Shown piece after piece: positions 23,760-37,400 of a stretch of DNA of 64,000 nucleotides. Position numbers and translations under genes: made by a program. Where the stretch lies: positions 21,610,033 through 21,674,032 of the forward strand of contig CM049309.1 of assembly GCA_026874595.1 (NCBI GenBank), given 5' to 3'. The notes beneath the pieces were generated by a model. It saw only the letters and a program-made list of their open reading frames with translations. It did no database searches and was not told the DNA's origin. This DNA comes from Sipunculus nudus. Its lineage: Eukaryota > Annelida > Sipuncula > Golfingiida > Sipunculidae. The number at the start of each line of letters is the position of its first letter. Within the stretch, counting starts at the first letter, position 1.

Positions 23760-25950
23760 TTTGATATAATTTGTGCATTTTAGTATATATAGTGTTCTAC
23801 ACTCTCCTGTTGCAAGTCACAATTACAATATGTGGTGTCAGATTTCCCTTTACTGAATAAGTACTGATTCAAGGGACAAGCATGGTATTTTAGTCTGTTA
23901 AGAATTATCTCAAGGTATCTTCTCCGTATTTTGAAAGACGATTGTGGTGAGTGTTGATTTAAGTGTTTGTTTAACATTTTCTTGAATGTTTCAGTATTAG
24001 CGATGCTACGAGTTGTCAATGGTAAGTTATTCCATAATTTACAAGCTGTTGGTAGAAAGACACCTTCGCTTTACTGTACTTACAAAAGGGAGATTTTACA
24101 TTATGCTCATTGCTCAGTTTATATTGTGAGTGTTGAGATACTGTGTGTGGTATTAGATTGATAAGGTATCTTGGTGCATGACCATTCATCATGTGATGGA
24201 ACGTTGTTATAATCATGTATTCCCTGCGTTTTTGTAACGATGGCCATCCTATAAGTCTGTAAACTTTTTTATTGTTGGTGAAGTTTTTAAAGCTCCATTA
24301 CAAATGAGTACCCCTGTCTCTGTATACTTTCCATTTGGTTCTGTTGTTATGCAGTGCAGTTCATAAATATTTGATAGCAATTTTCGTAAATTGGACTGAC
24401 CATAGCCTTATACATACGATTTAGAATTTTCATTGAGAAATGAAATTTATAATATTTAAGTATCCCCAGGCGCTTAGTTGCTTTGAGACAGATATTATTT
24501 ATATGTTCATACCAAGACAAAGTTCAAGCACCATCGTTCAGCCCAGTTGTTTATATGTTTTTCTTCAGTGATGCAGCGCCTATCACTGGGTCGTTAATAG
24601 AAGAATATAGAAATGTATCATCCGCGTACATAAGTATGTTATTTTCTAGACCTAAATGTATGTCATTTGTATATATTAAAAATAAGAGCGGTCCTAGAAT
24701 TGAGCCTTTTGAACTCCAAAATTTACATACATTTATAAATAGATTTACAGCCCTCGAGGATCACGCACTGTTTTCTGTTACTTAAATAACTTCCAAGAAA
24801 CTTTTGCATTTGACCCTGAATTCTTACAGATTTCAATTTATGTATTAATGCTTTATGCCAGACACGAGGCCTTTGAAGCATCGAGGCAAATCAGTCTGGT
24901 CTCATACCTTTTTTTTCGAGACCGTTATAAATGTCATGACACAATTTAATCAACAGGTTCACTGTGCTATGATTCTTTTTGTACCCTTAATTAAGATCAG
25001 CCAATAGATTATTTATGGTTAGATGTTCATATATTTTATTATATACAAGGCGTTCCAATACTTTCGAAATATTACTTAGTAAAGATATTGGCCGATAATT
25101 ATCAATAAAATCCGGGCACCTTTTTTATACACAAGAAGCACGTGTTACTTTTCCTTTCAGAGGGAAAAGTTGCGTTTTTCATAAATGTGTTTAATAATTT
25201 AGTGAGGGGTTTTGTAACTGCAGATGCTATTTCTTTAAGAATAAAGTTACCGATTCCCCCTGGACCAGTAGCTTTGATTGTTCTTAAAGATTTTAAAACA
25301 TTATTAACTTCATTTTCAGAAATTTCTACATTTGTCAATGTGTGAGAACAAGGCGGGATAGATTCCTCGTTATCAGAAATAACATCTTCGCTGGCCTCCG
25401 TACGGCGCTACAAAGAACCTATTGAAGTGTTCTGCTTTGATTGAGTTATCAGTAACAATGGTGCCGTCGATTTCTAGTGGAGGTACCGTTTGTAGCTTTT
25501 TATTCTTAAAGAAAGATTGCATGAGATAATTTCCACCACGCAACAGTCCCAGCACTCTTGTCCATTAACCTTTGGTTTATGCCTGCCGTATAAATCCTGT
25601 AATTCATCCTATTTTCTTTTTATCTATCCATTGTCTGTTTCTATTTTTCATTAGTTTTTTTCAATTCATGGTTCATCCAGGGTTTATCGTTGGGCTTTAT
25701 TAACACTTCTTTATTAGGTACAAAAGTATCTATAGTTTCCAGTAATAACTGCTCATAATAATTTGCTATATCTGAAACATCATCAGAAAAATATCAAAAG
25801 ATTCCTTCCAAGGAGCTGAGCTTAGAGGTTCTTTTAGATGAAGTCTGAATTTTTAAAAATAATGAATTTTTCTTTTATACGGCGCTCTTGTTTTTATTTT
25901 CAAATACATTGACCAAACAAGCACGTTGTGGTCACATGTCGATATTGGAT
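23760..25950 (-). pseudogene. CR1/Jockey-like LINE ORF2 relic (endonuclease end, reverse transcriptase, C-terminus)
   Basis: Reading the minus strand from 25950 gives an endonuclease-end fragment (KPWMNHELKK, about 25690) and a linker (WKLLK-like, PPLEIDGTIVTD, 25500-25440). The RT start is NNVLKSLRTIKATGPGGIGN (about 25310), and the catalytic YADDTFLYSSIND lies at about 24625-24590. The thumb/C-terminal region is ITTFHHMMNGHAPRYL (about 24210) and the tail NTETFKKMLNKH (about 23995). The order and motifs match CR1/Jockey-group non-LTR retrotransposons, whose ORF2 nicks the target and copies RNA into the nick. Many stops and frameshifts occur; no intact ORF exceeds about 80 codons. Ends are approximate. 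Confidence 0.8.
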
Positions 25951-27752
25951 GTATATTCAACGGAATAATTCTTTATTGTTATGTTGCTAATTGCTACATT
26001 TTTCCTAATCGTTCTGAGTAATCACAACGGGTATTAAAATGCAAAATTCCATTCAAACAGTGACGATATGAAAAAAAAATCAATAGAAAAAGTGCCAATT
26101 TTGTCAGCCGGCTCTTTTAGAGCAATTCGTTTGGCGTGGCCTGTAACCTTCCATGCTTAAGAAGCCTGTGGTTCAGCTCAATAGTTTAATCCGCGGGATG
26201 TTGCCGCCTTTAGACCACATATTATAACAACATTTTTTGTACAGACCATTGGTTAAATGATATTCCTTGATGTCGGAATGAAGACGCACTGGTCATGATA
26301 CACTTGTTAATATATTATTATTTGCCCACAAAATATCCTCTTCATATTAACAAACATGTTTATAACGGGAATATAACGAGAAATTCTTAAATAAAGTACA
26401 TGAAAAACTTATTACATACGCATGTATTTATTATTGATAAAACGGCCACACCCATTTCAATTAATTTTGAAACCATAAAATTAGCTTTTGAGACTTTATG
26501 GGACGGCAACATGTAATTGTATACAAATTTGAAACTTCCTTGTAAATTTCTATTGGATAAGATATAAAAAAGTACCAAACAAAACCACATCGAGGCCCAT
26601 CTGCGTTGTCCCGATAGAATAATCCTCGTGTGAATAAGAGTCCTCCTACGCATGCTCTGAAGCCGTTACTGGCAGAAGACAGACAGTTATTTGTGATTTA
26701 TTTTAAGAGAACTGATCACATTTAATTTAATCTAACAAAACAAACGTGTGTAAAGCTTATGTATAGCTGAGGGGTGCATGCATGGACGGATGGACGGCGG
26801 AGCAAAGTGAATGTACCGCTCGAAGTGTCTTATATCCTGCTTGTTTTAACGTTATGTGAAAAGCTCAGGTTCCTTGTACTTCTGGTCACAGTATTTTCGT
26901 GCAAAACAGTAAAATGTGACTTTATAGCGTCTACGTGACACTGACACTCACTAAATAACACTCTGACAGCTGCATGTTATCAGACAAACGGAGATGCCCC
27001 AAGCATCTGTTTGTGAGCGATACGATAACATATATTGCCGCAACAAGTCGTGGACACACGCCCTCTGTGGCCGCTAGATGCTTTCTGCTTTGTTTCTGTG
27101 CGATATTTCCTCAGGTTGTGTTCCCACATGCAGGACACTGAAATCATATGATAATCTTTAATACCATTGCAATATTTATAAAGAGTAAAGGTAACAAAAC
27201 TAAGTTCAGAGGGCCCTCAGCGACTAGCAGGGTAAACTATTTATTCCCGAATAAACCATCTATATATGACGAATATAACTATGAGCCGACCAATGAGAGT
27301 TCAGCAGACCTAACGTGGCTTGACTTCCTTAAGTGCTTGTCGACTTTATACACATCTTAGGTCTATACATGACTTTATACATAATATGTACAAGTATATA
27401 TGCTTATGACAACTATGTGAGACAAAAGCCGGAGCTGCTTTTTTTGGCAATAAGCGTATATTATTCCGTTTCTTAGAATTTCAGGACCCCTGCCCCCCCG
27501 CCACCCCCTCATAATCCGCCTATGAGAATGCTAGTCCGGCACCGCTCTGGATACGGTCCTGGGTGATCTTGGCCATCTGATTCCGTTTCCGGCGGTTTCG
27601 GGATTGGACAGTACTGAATCAGGATCAGGAGTTTATCATCGACCAACGACAACAGCTTTCCAAATCACATGACCTGCGTATTAATTGAAGATGATAAAAT
27701 AGGGGAAGGAAAGTTAATTGAAGACGAAGAAGATGGGTGTCCAATTTAGTTA
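25951..27752. other. Intergenic, no gene seen
   Basis: Only short ORFs without motifs (such as 26387-26653 minus and 27148-27360 plus). A C-rich patch lies at 27488-27505. Confidence 0.4.
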
Positions 27753-27811
27753 AATATATATATATACATATGTGTGTGTGTGTGTGTGTGTGTGTGTTTA
27801 GGCCTATATAC

Positions 27812-27848
<37 letters not shown>
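27753..27848. repeat. Compound (TA)n-(GT)n-(TA)n microsatellite
   Basis: TA run 27753-27766, GT run 27770-27797, TA run 27819-27848. Confidence 0.9.
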
Positions 27849-27851
<3 letters not shown>

Positions 27852-28126
27852 TTATTCAGGAACTTATCTTAATGTACAATAATCCATCAGACTGTCCTAG
27901 AGTATATATACCTAAATCTAAATACAGAATAAAAGATGGACATGTGAGGTTAGCGTGCAATGTAGCAACTTTTACCAATGAAATGATTCTGTTGACAACC
28001 AGTCCGGTTTTTTTAAATGATCTAACTGGTGATATTGTATTTAAAGATATTTATTTTGTATTTTTTAAAGAAATCTTTATTAAGGATGTTATATTTAGAC
28101 TTTGTCTGTCTCCCAGGAGGCACTAA
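27849..28126 (+). other. Unidentified open reading stretch
   Basis: An open frame continues from the TA repeat to a TAA at 28124. It begins after a possible splice acceptor (ACAG, 27851) and includes YIPKSKYRIKDGHVRLACNV, which faintly resembles the first strands of an Ig-like domain. The C-terminal half is Phe/Ile-rich and looks non-coding. There is no supporting exon nearby. Probably chance or a relic. Confidence 0.15.
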
Positions 28127-28731
28127 TATGAATATTAAATACATTATAATACAGAACAAATGGGGCATTGATTCTGTACATAATAATGTAGAGACAAAAA
28201 TTTCTACAAGATATGAATATCTCTTTTATGATTACATTATAGTTAATATATACATCATATACTTATATAAAATACGAGACAATATTTTACTCAACAAGAA
28301 ACTAAAAAAAATCAACAAACAAAATTAAAACGCATGATATCGCCACACTTCAACCACGTATTTATAAATATACTTCTTTTGATTCACGGACTATGTGTTT
28401 GTTCTGCGATCTAAAAAAGAAGATTTGTACGTTAACCTCAAGTGATCATATATTAAAGATAATATTTGCTAAGGAAGATTGACGAAAAAAAAATATCTTC
28501 CCGGTACTACCAAACATGGCAGTATTAATAGTTTATGCTAAAAGATAACAAAACATAATACAATATGATACAATGTAACACAATATAATGTTATATGATA
28601 ATGTTCAGGGTAACCGGAACTGTCATACAAATTATATAAAATATTAAAGCTGAAATTAGCTTTTGAAAACTTGATAAAGTGGAAAAATATAATTTTATGC
28701 AAATGTGAAAGCGATTCGAATGTCCATCTAT

Positions 28732-28997
28732 ATTCCTATTTCATATCATAACTTATTACCATTTGAAGGTACGTATATATATTCACATATCAGGCATGTA
28801 TGATATACACGAAATATAGTATTCACTCTTTAAACTATCACGATATTTTATGTCATAAAATAAGTTATAACATAATATATTCCTATTTTATGTCATAACT
28901 TATTACTAGTTGAAGGTACCTATATATATTTACATATCAGGCATGTTAGATATACACAAAATATAGTATTTGCTCTTTAAATTATCACGATAATACA
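28732..28997. repeat. 147-bp tandem duplication
   Basis: Units start at ATTCCTATTTCATATCATAA (28732) and ATTCCTATTTTATGTCATAA (28879). They share TCACATATCAGGCATGT-like and CTTTAAAYTATCACGATA blocks, with about ten point differences. Confidence 0.85.
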
Positions 28998-29681
28998 AAT
29001 ACTTAGTTCTAAAATGGTATACTTACTCCTGTACACAAGTTAGAAAAAGCTTGCACCGGGCGCGATCAATGCATGTGCAGAATATAAACATAGCATGTAC
29101 GCCAATAATTAAGTAGTAACATAATGGTACATGGACACACATGGATTGTGTTAACTCACACGCAGAACCATAACAACGCCTAAAACAAGTGAATGGGAGA
29201 GTCCGTAGTAAGTCCGTGTTTTGTTGGGAAACTTGTATTCAGCGAAAATGTACTTATGGCGTGAGATAAGGCACATTTATTCAGTTGTTTCTGCACTTTT
29301 AAAGCGGAGCCGTGTCAAGTGCTGGAAATCTTTGATAAACAGCAACTTGTGCAATGGTGATTTTATACACTTTTACTCCAGGCCGATGTACCAGTCTTCG
29401 CGTGTCCTTGGGTTTCAAGTGTCTGGATCCGGATACGAATGATCGGAAACCTAAGAATTTTAGCGCATTCTGTAAACAAACATATTTTCACTGAATGTTT
29501 GAGTTTTTGCCAATTTGCCAATGAGTACATATGTGCGTTTTAGGCCTACATAAGCTGTCTTTGGTAGAGCAGTAAACAGAGACAAGACAGGCGTTGATCA
29601 TAACGGGCCCGCTGGTTTAACCGACAGGCCGCTCGGACTTGGCTCATGCAGGATCTGTTTCTGACAGGACTTGATTTTAAG

Positions 29682-29743
29682 ATGCAGAAGGCCATCGTCA
29701 TCACCGCACTCCTTTTTGTATGTGTTGGTTCCATCAGAGGATT
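29682..29743 (+). CDS. CCP gene exon 1: signal peptide
   Basis: ATG at 29682, 20 codons of Met-Gln-Lys then a hydrophobic core, and a consensus donor TT|GTAAGT. It ends in phase 2, which is what exon 2 needs. No upstream ATG in the same exon competes in frame. Confidence 0.68.
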
Positions 29744-31445
29744 GTAAGTAATTTTTTAATGGTTAAAATGCAATTTTTACTTATTTTGTCCTGCTTTTTA
29801 GGGGGCCCGTTCAGCATAATTTCCAAAACCCCGGCGGTTTCCGGGGGGGGGGGGGGGGGGGAAGGGGTCCCATGGGGTTGGCGGCGATGGGCGCTGAACC
29901 GTTACCAGCGGTCACGTTGCAAGGGTCTGGCATTTTCCCGACTCGCCTATGAAAGGGCGGATCCGATTGGCCGGCGTTTTCCGCAGGCGGTCCCCTTGGA
30001 ATACGCTTAAGGCTTGGAACGCAAACAAAACTGTTCATATTGTTTTTTTTTTGTTTTTTTTTTTTTGCGTTACAGCCCCGAAGGTGTAGAGTTTACCATG
30101 TAACGTTTGGTCAGCTCTGGTTCAGACACGATATTCGGCGTCCAGCGTGAAGACATGGAGTGAGGAGCCCGTGGTGCTTTCGTATTTTAAGCCCCCCCAC
30201 TCTTACCCCCGAGCTGAAACCACATGCAGTTAGGCCTATCAATTTTGCCAGAGAAATAAAGATTCTAAGCGTTGTACTCATCCCGTCAAACAAAAATCAA
30301 CCTTTCAACTGTAAAGCAAACGGTGACAAACCAAGTTCAAGGAAACTTTTGGAGATATACGCAATCCATGTCGTTGTCCCTCCCATGTCTTTTTGTTATC
30401 TTTAAAGAAGAAGTTGTATATATTTTCCCACACTGGTATCGTGCGTTAAAATTTTCTGTCGACATGATTTCATAACTATCGCTGCCTCTGATAAAAGGGG
30501 CCGCTATACACGTGGAAAGATTCAGCTTCTTTAGACTTTGAAATCTTTGCCTGTGGATTTGAATGACATAATAAATTTGAAAACCAACCTTTATTAACCT
30601 CGTCTTATCTTCGGAAAATCACTATATTTTTATTTTTTAATTAAGCGTAATATTATCGTTCAAGATGGTCTTTGATGTTCTTTGAATTTCATGACTCATA
30701 TAGACTATGCCATAAGTGTATATGGGAATAGCCTAACAAAGCTGGATAAGGGGAGAAAACAAAAAAATGCAAATCCGGGCAGCCCGTATCATGACTGGAT
30801 GTTTAAATTTCGATCCTTCGCAGTGCAACGTTAATACAAAAACTGACTGGATGTATGTATCAAAAAGAAATGAATACTTTACAACCCTTCTTATGCATAA
30901 ATTATTACATCATACAACGCATACAGATATGCGAGAATCATTGTCATTTGTCAAAACTCTCATGATTACTCAACAAGTTCTGCAACGAATAATTTAATCG
31001 CCCTTCCTAAACCGAGAACGGAATATTATAGATCAAGTTTTATTTATACTGGTCCGTTGTTATGGAATACCTTACCATATGAGCTGAGATCAGTAACTAA
31101 AGTCCTTAGCCACTTTTAAGCATAGAGCAAAATCCTTCTTTTTAAGCTCTCAATTTCATACTTCATAGTAATTACGATTTTAACTTTGATCTTTTAAGGT
31201 TTATTGTAAGCTAATTACTTGCAAAGTAACTATAAACACCCGTTCCTTCATTCCCAAAAGATTCGCAGTGAATGCAATGTTATATGTTCACAATAGGCAT
31301 GATTTATTATCATTATACGTCTGACAGATTTAATGTGTATATATGTATGTATATGATCATATGTATTTTAATATGTACAGAATCCACAGGGCCTAGTGGA
31401 AGACTAGAGTGTTTGTGAACTAGTTACCCTGTATAAATATATTGA

Positions 31446-31493
<48 letters not shown>

Positions 31494-34400
31494 CGTGCAT
31501 TGCGGACTGGGACTGGGAGGATTTTATTTTTCACTGAAATCCTCAGAGGCAACCTATTTTGATTTTATTTGTCCTAGCCGCTGGTAAAAAGTTAGACAAT
31601 TCAAACGGTACAAGTAACTTAATTGGTAACTGACACCGTTTTGTTGAGCATATATTATCGAATTCAAATGTATGTATTAACGTTGCATACATGTGTTAAA
31701 GAAAATAGGCATACCATAATATACCCAGACGTATACATGCCATGCAGAAATCAGACTTCGTTTGTACTGCATATATATATGAAAGCAAAATATAGATTGA
31801 ATGAACAAACCGCAAACATGAAAAAGTTTCCAGTTATTTAAAATCAGCGCGTGGTTCTTTTGATGAAAATATCAAATGCAGTTTAGCAAATAAAAAAGCA
31901 TGATATAAAAGTAAAATCCTATATTATATATATAAAACAAAACCACATATTAATTGACTTCTATTAATCTAAGGGTGACACACTTTCACCCCCGCCGTGT
32001 AATATTACATTCAGTCTGGTGGACCTTCACGAATTGGCCAAGTGCTCTAAATGTCGCTTACATCTTTATCGGTTCTTATCAACATCCGTACAGGATCAAG
32101 GTCTATTAAGATAATGATAGATTCCTGCAAGGCAATGTGCAGACGGCACGGAACTACAGCGGGTGTGACCTTGATTGCTGGGGCAACCACTGTATACAAA
32201 CATGGCGGACCACATGCACCTGGACGTCACCTGTCACCCCCGGGTCGCGCCCATGCTTAAACCTAGTGGCACGTGTTATTGTTTTTATACATTTACACCA
32301 CTACGTCCCAGATATCGCGCATCAATGTAGTTCCCCGAATTTTACAACATGTAAATAACAAACGAACAATGATATTCTTTATAACCGTAATATTTAATAT
32401 GAATGTTGTCAATGTTTGTTCTATATTTGCTCCAATGCCTTAATTATTGTAATTTTCAATTTCCAGGCGATAAAGCTTGAGTTCGACTGAAAATAGTGCC
32501 ATGTGCACATTGACTGGCAGAGATCTATCCCTTTTATAGACGAGATCTCGCGTGGAGAGAATGGGTTCTTGTTTGCAGCCTGACAAGGCATGCTGGGAAG
32601 GCTTAGAAGGGTCTATTCTTGGGCGACATCATGGAGATCTATGGAGGGCCCACCATCTGTTGGTTGTTTTTAGGTAATTTGCAAAGATCCCTCCCCCCCC
32701 CCCCCTTAATTTGCAAAAGATTCCCGTTACGGGTTGTGTTGAATCAGAGAATACTCTGTCCTACAACCATAATTGAAATGTGCCTCAAAAACCTCTCCCG
32801 GTCTGTGCGTTTGTGCCTTATTTGCAACGCAGCGCGGTCTCCGTCGTAAAATATATGCCCAGTAATTGGAAGGGGGGGGGGGGGGGGGGAGGCGACCGTG
32901 GGGGCCGCCGACGCTGTGGCAGTTGACGGCAGGGGATGATTTTTTTTCAAATACCCACCCCGACGTCCGTTCTTTTTTGATACCCGTTTCCACGAAAGGA
33001 CGCGCAATTTTAAAGACAGCTTGCTGTAACCAAACGAGCTTCTTGACAGGTCACTTATATTGCATTTTTACTTGTTTAATTATATATGTGGATCAAGAGA
33101 GCACCTCTATTGACTGTGAACTTTTGGCTATTCTAAATATATATACATATACATAAATACTAGTATATTTAAAGCATCAAGCATGTGTTGTGCTTTTTTT
33201 TTATTGACAAAAACAATAACATACAAACAAACTAGCACCAAAGTGTGCTGTTCACATAAAAAAAAACCTCAGACATCACATATATCACAATACATTGATT
33301 ATACATAGAGAAACAATATATAATATATAAATATAAATATAGTAATAATCTTATGACAGATATTCATGTGGATTGATAACATCTTCCTCTGCTTCCCTTT
33401 TTCCCTTTTTATCTTCTATTAAATCCCAAACGCAATTTATTGTTTTTTTCAATGGTCAGAGGACATTCTATCTTTTGCTGATAATTCATATGATTTTTAA
33501 ATTGATCAATATTTAACATATGTGCTTTTTCTGTCTTGTAAATGTAATATTTTCCATGTAAAAGGATCTTGTTTTCTTTCTTACTTTCCTTATATGGTAT
33601 ACCAAATACTTCATTTTTTTTCAGTAATTATCTCTGCATCAATATTATAATAATTTTTTATTTCATTCCAAAATCTTTGTACAAAATCACATTTAAAAAA
33701 TAAATGTGAAACATCTTCAACCTCATTATTACAATATCTACAATAAGGATCATCTGATTGCCCATATTTATAAAGTTTTCCTTTAAGGCAACGGTATCTA
33801 TGTAATATTTTATATTGAAATTCACTAATTTTTCTATATTTGCACAAATTTCCATTTGTGAAAAGGACACTCCATTCTTCTTCTTTTACATTATACAGGT
33901 ATCCATATTTATCCTTAGATATAACACTATTTAATTTTATTTTTCCAACATGATATTCATATGCTTGTTTTGATATAATATTTTTAACCTCTATAGTGCC
34001 ATTTTTTATTTTACATTTAACTGAGATAATATCTAATAACTTGTACTGGTCGTCAGTATGGAAATCAATATGACCAAACGTCCTTTTACACTGACTTGCT
34101 ATGGCTCTGTAAATCATATAATCCAACTGTTTAGCACCTCGATTTAACCAGCAGTTAAAATTTATATTTTGGCCATTCTCTTGATAAATGTCATTTACGA
34201 AAATAAGTCCAGCCTCATATAAGCTTTTTGAGAAAAAAAGGTTTGTTTTTTTCCAGTTATTCTTAAAATATTCCAAACAATAGGGCTAATTAAATCCACT
34301 GCACGAATCTCTTTCCAGTTCATAAAGACTTGGACATAAAATTCTGGTATTTTATCCTTTAAATACTCCTGACTATAATCACTTTGTAACAATAATTCTG

Positions 34401-37400
34401 TTACCCCAAACCTATCACAAAAACTATCTAAAATAAATTTCCAGTCCTTTTCTGAACTGTCTATATATCTTTCTAACCACATTATTTGCTGCCCTTTAAT
34501 GAAACTTTCAATGTGAAGCATATTCATTCCCCCTTCTTCATATGGTTTTATCAACAAATTTCTCTGTACTTTACCTCTTTTTTGTCCATTCCAAATAAAA
34601 AGCCATATAATTTTACTTAATCTTTCCAATAAGCTTTTCAAAATTGCAAATAAGATGATTTAACTTAGAGAAACATAACGATTTTGTTATTAAGATTCTA
34701 CCAGATAATGATAAATTTCTCTGCTTCCAGACATTAGTGATTTCATAAATACTCTGAATTTTAGGTTCAAAATTATATTCATTTATTAATTCATTGTTAT
34801 ATGACAGGTATGTTCCTAACACTTTAACTCCTTTCAACCATCTTAAGCCTAAAAAATGATCCTCACTATTTTTTAAATTCCCTAACCACATTGCTTCTGT
34901 CTTTTCTTTATTCATTTTTAAACCAGAGTATTTCGAAAACTCAAATATTTTCAATACTAAAGTTACGGATTCTATATCTTTTAATATTAATGTAGTATCA
35001 TCAGCATACGACACTAATTTTAATTCTTGATCTTCATATTTAATACCTTTTATATCTGGATTACATCTAATATTAATTGCAATTATCTCTGGGCACAAAA
35101 TAAACAGGAGGGGTGACAATGTATCACCCTGTCTAACCCCTCTTTTCACATCAAAGTACCCTGATGAATATCCATTATTAATTACACATGCCTCTACATT
35201 GCTATAGAATAGTTTTACCCATTTTATTAAAGATGTCCCAAAATTAAAACTTTCTAGGGCTGTATATATAAATCTCCATTCTAATGTATCGAAAGCTTTT
35301 TCATAATCGATTGTAAGTAATATCCCACTCTTCTTTTTATTATCAGAATAAAACATAACATCTAAAATAGTTCTGATTGCTTCTGCTATTGATGTATTTA
35401 TCATAAATCCATATTGGTTCCTATGTATTAATTTTGAGATAATGTTTTTGACTCTAAAAGAAATAGCTTTTATCATGATTTTATAATCTATGTTTAGTAA
35501 AGAAATAGGGCGCCAATTTTTTATATAAAATCGATCCTTTCCTTTTTTTTCTATCAGAGTTATCACTGCTTGTCTCTGTGAAGCTGTTAAAGCTTCAGTA
35601 GCCATAGAAAAATTAAAACTGTTCACCATTATATCTGCTAGCTGCCCCCAGAAATAAATAATAAATTCCGCCGTTATCCCATCATTACCAGGAGACTTGT
35701 TATTTTTTAAACTCTTTGCTGCTTTAAAGCATTCTTCTTTTGATAAGTATCCTTCCAAGTGCTGTTGTTCTTCCAAAGTTAATTTTGGAATATTATTATT
35801 CATAAAAAATAAACTTTGAGCAATATTTTCAGTACCATTGTGCTTAGATGAGTATAGTTTTTCCAAAAAAGTTTTTTCTTCTTTTAATATATTCCAAATG
35901 CCTGTAATTAAATTTCCATTTTCATCTCTAAGTTGTTTTATGTGTTTCTTTGTTCCATTTCTTTTTTCTAATGAATAAAAATATTTGTACTTTTTTCTCC
36001 TTTTTCTAACCACCTAATTTTAGCTCTTGTGATTATCCCTTTCACTTTCTCCTCATATAATTTCTGTAATTTGAAACTAAGGTTTTCATATTTTTCTGTA
36101 AATTCTTCTTTATCTTCTAATTCCTGTAATTCTCCAAGGATACACATTTTTTCTTCCCTTTTTTCTTTACATTTAGCTTTAGAGTATTTTTTGTTTCTTT
36201 GCGGATTTTATATTTTATTATTTCCCATTGCAAATTGGGATCATAATTATAATTCTCATTTATCCATTCTTCTAGTTTATCCTTCATGTGTTGTACACAA
36301 GTTTTATCTGTCAAGAGTCTGTTGTTAAATTTCCAATATCCCCTTCCACGTTTTTCTTCATCACATTCGTTTATTACAATAGAAATACCTGAATGATTAG
36401 ATTTAAAGGCAGAATGATTGAATCAAAATGATTTGATACATCTGAAATTCTGTCTTGCAAAAATGTAGAAATTAAAAAATAATCAATTCTACTATATATA
36501 TATTTTTTTTTCTGTCGCCAAGTATACCTATTTTCTGTAGGTTGCTTTATTCTCCATATATCTTGCAAATCTAATTTATATTGTTTGAATTCTCGTAATT
36601 TCATCTACTGCTCTAGTCCTATTGTAAATTAATCCACCTTTCTCATCCATTTCTGTCAACACTGTGTTCCAGTCTCCTCCAATTATAACATAATGATCTT
36701 GATCTAAATTTAATTCCTCAATTTCCTTATAAACTTTCTTATAAAATAAAACGTTTTGCCTGTCATCATTAGAAGAATACAAATTAACAACAACATATAA
36801 GTATTTTTCAATATTAAATTTCAAAATTACAAATCTTCCATCCTTGACTTTAACTGTAATTATATTTTCTAAATTAAAACTATTTGAGATAAAACAGGCA
36901 ACACCTCTATACTATGATTTGACCCATGGCTCATTACTGTTCCCCCCCCCATTCATTTTTCCATATGTTTTCATCATTAATTTCACTATAAGTTTCTTGA
37001 AATAATGCTATATTAGCTTTATGTTTTCTTACCCAACTGAAAATAGACCTTTTCTTATAATTTCTCAGACCTCTGACATTCATACTTAACATTTTTATAT
37101 AATAATTAAATATAACACAAAAAGGAAGCTCATTTTCATAATTCTCAGATCAATGATAAACCATACTCTATTATCAAAATTCTGCTCCTTAAATAACAAT
37201 AACCTGTTTTCCATACAAAAATAAACATCTTCATAAGCGTACATAATGACTGTAAAAATAACATTTAACCCTGCATCAGGTATAAGCATTACTATACTGC
37301 TACCCCCCATGTTTCCTGATATTGTTTCAACACACAAACAGCAAAACATAAATGTCTCTGCACAGAGTTTTGAATAAAGATAAAAATATAGTTTACATTC

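Noticed and set aside
32137-32358. Cys-rich ORF in CCP intron 1 (CDLDCWGNHC)
   Set aside because: No splice sites in a phase that fits the CCP exons, and no domain with this cysteine pattern was recognised.
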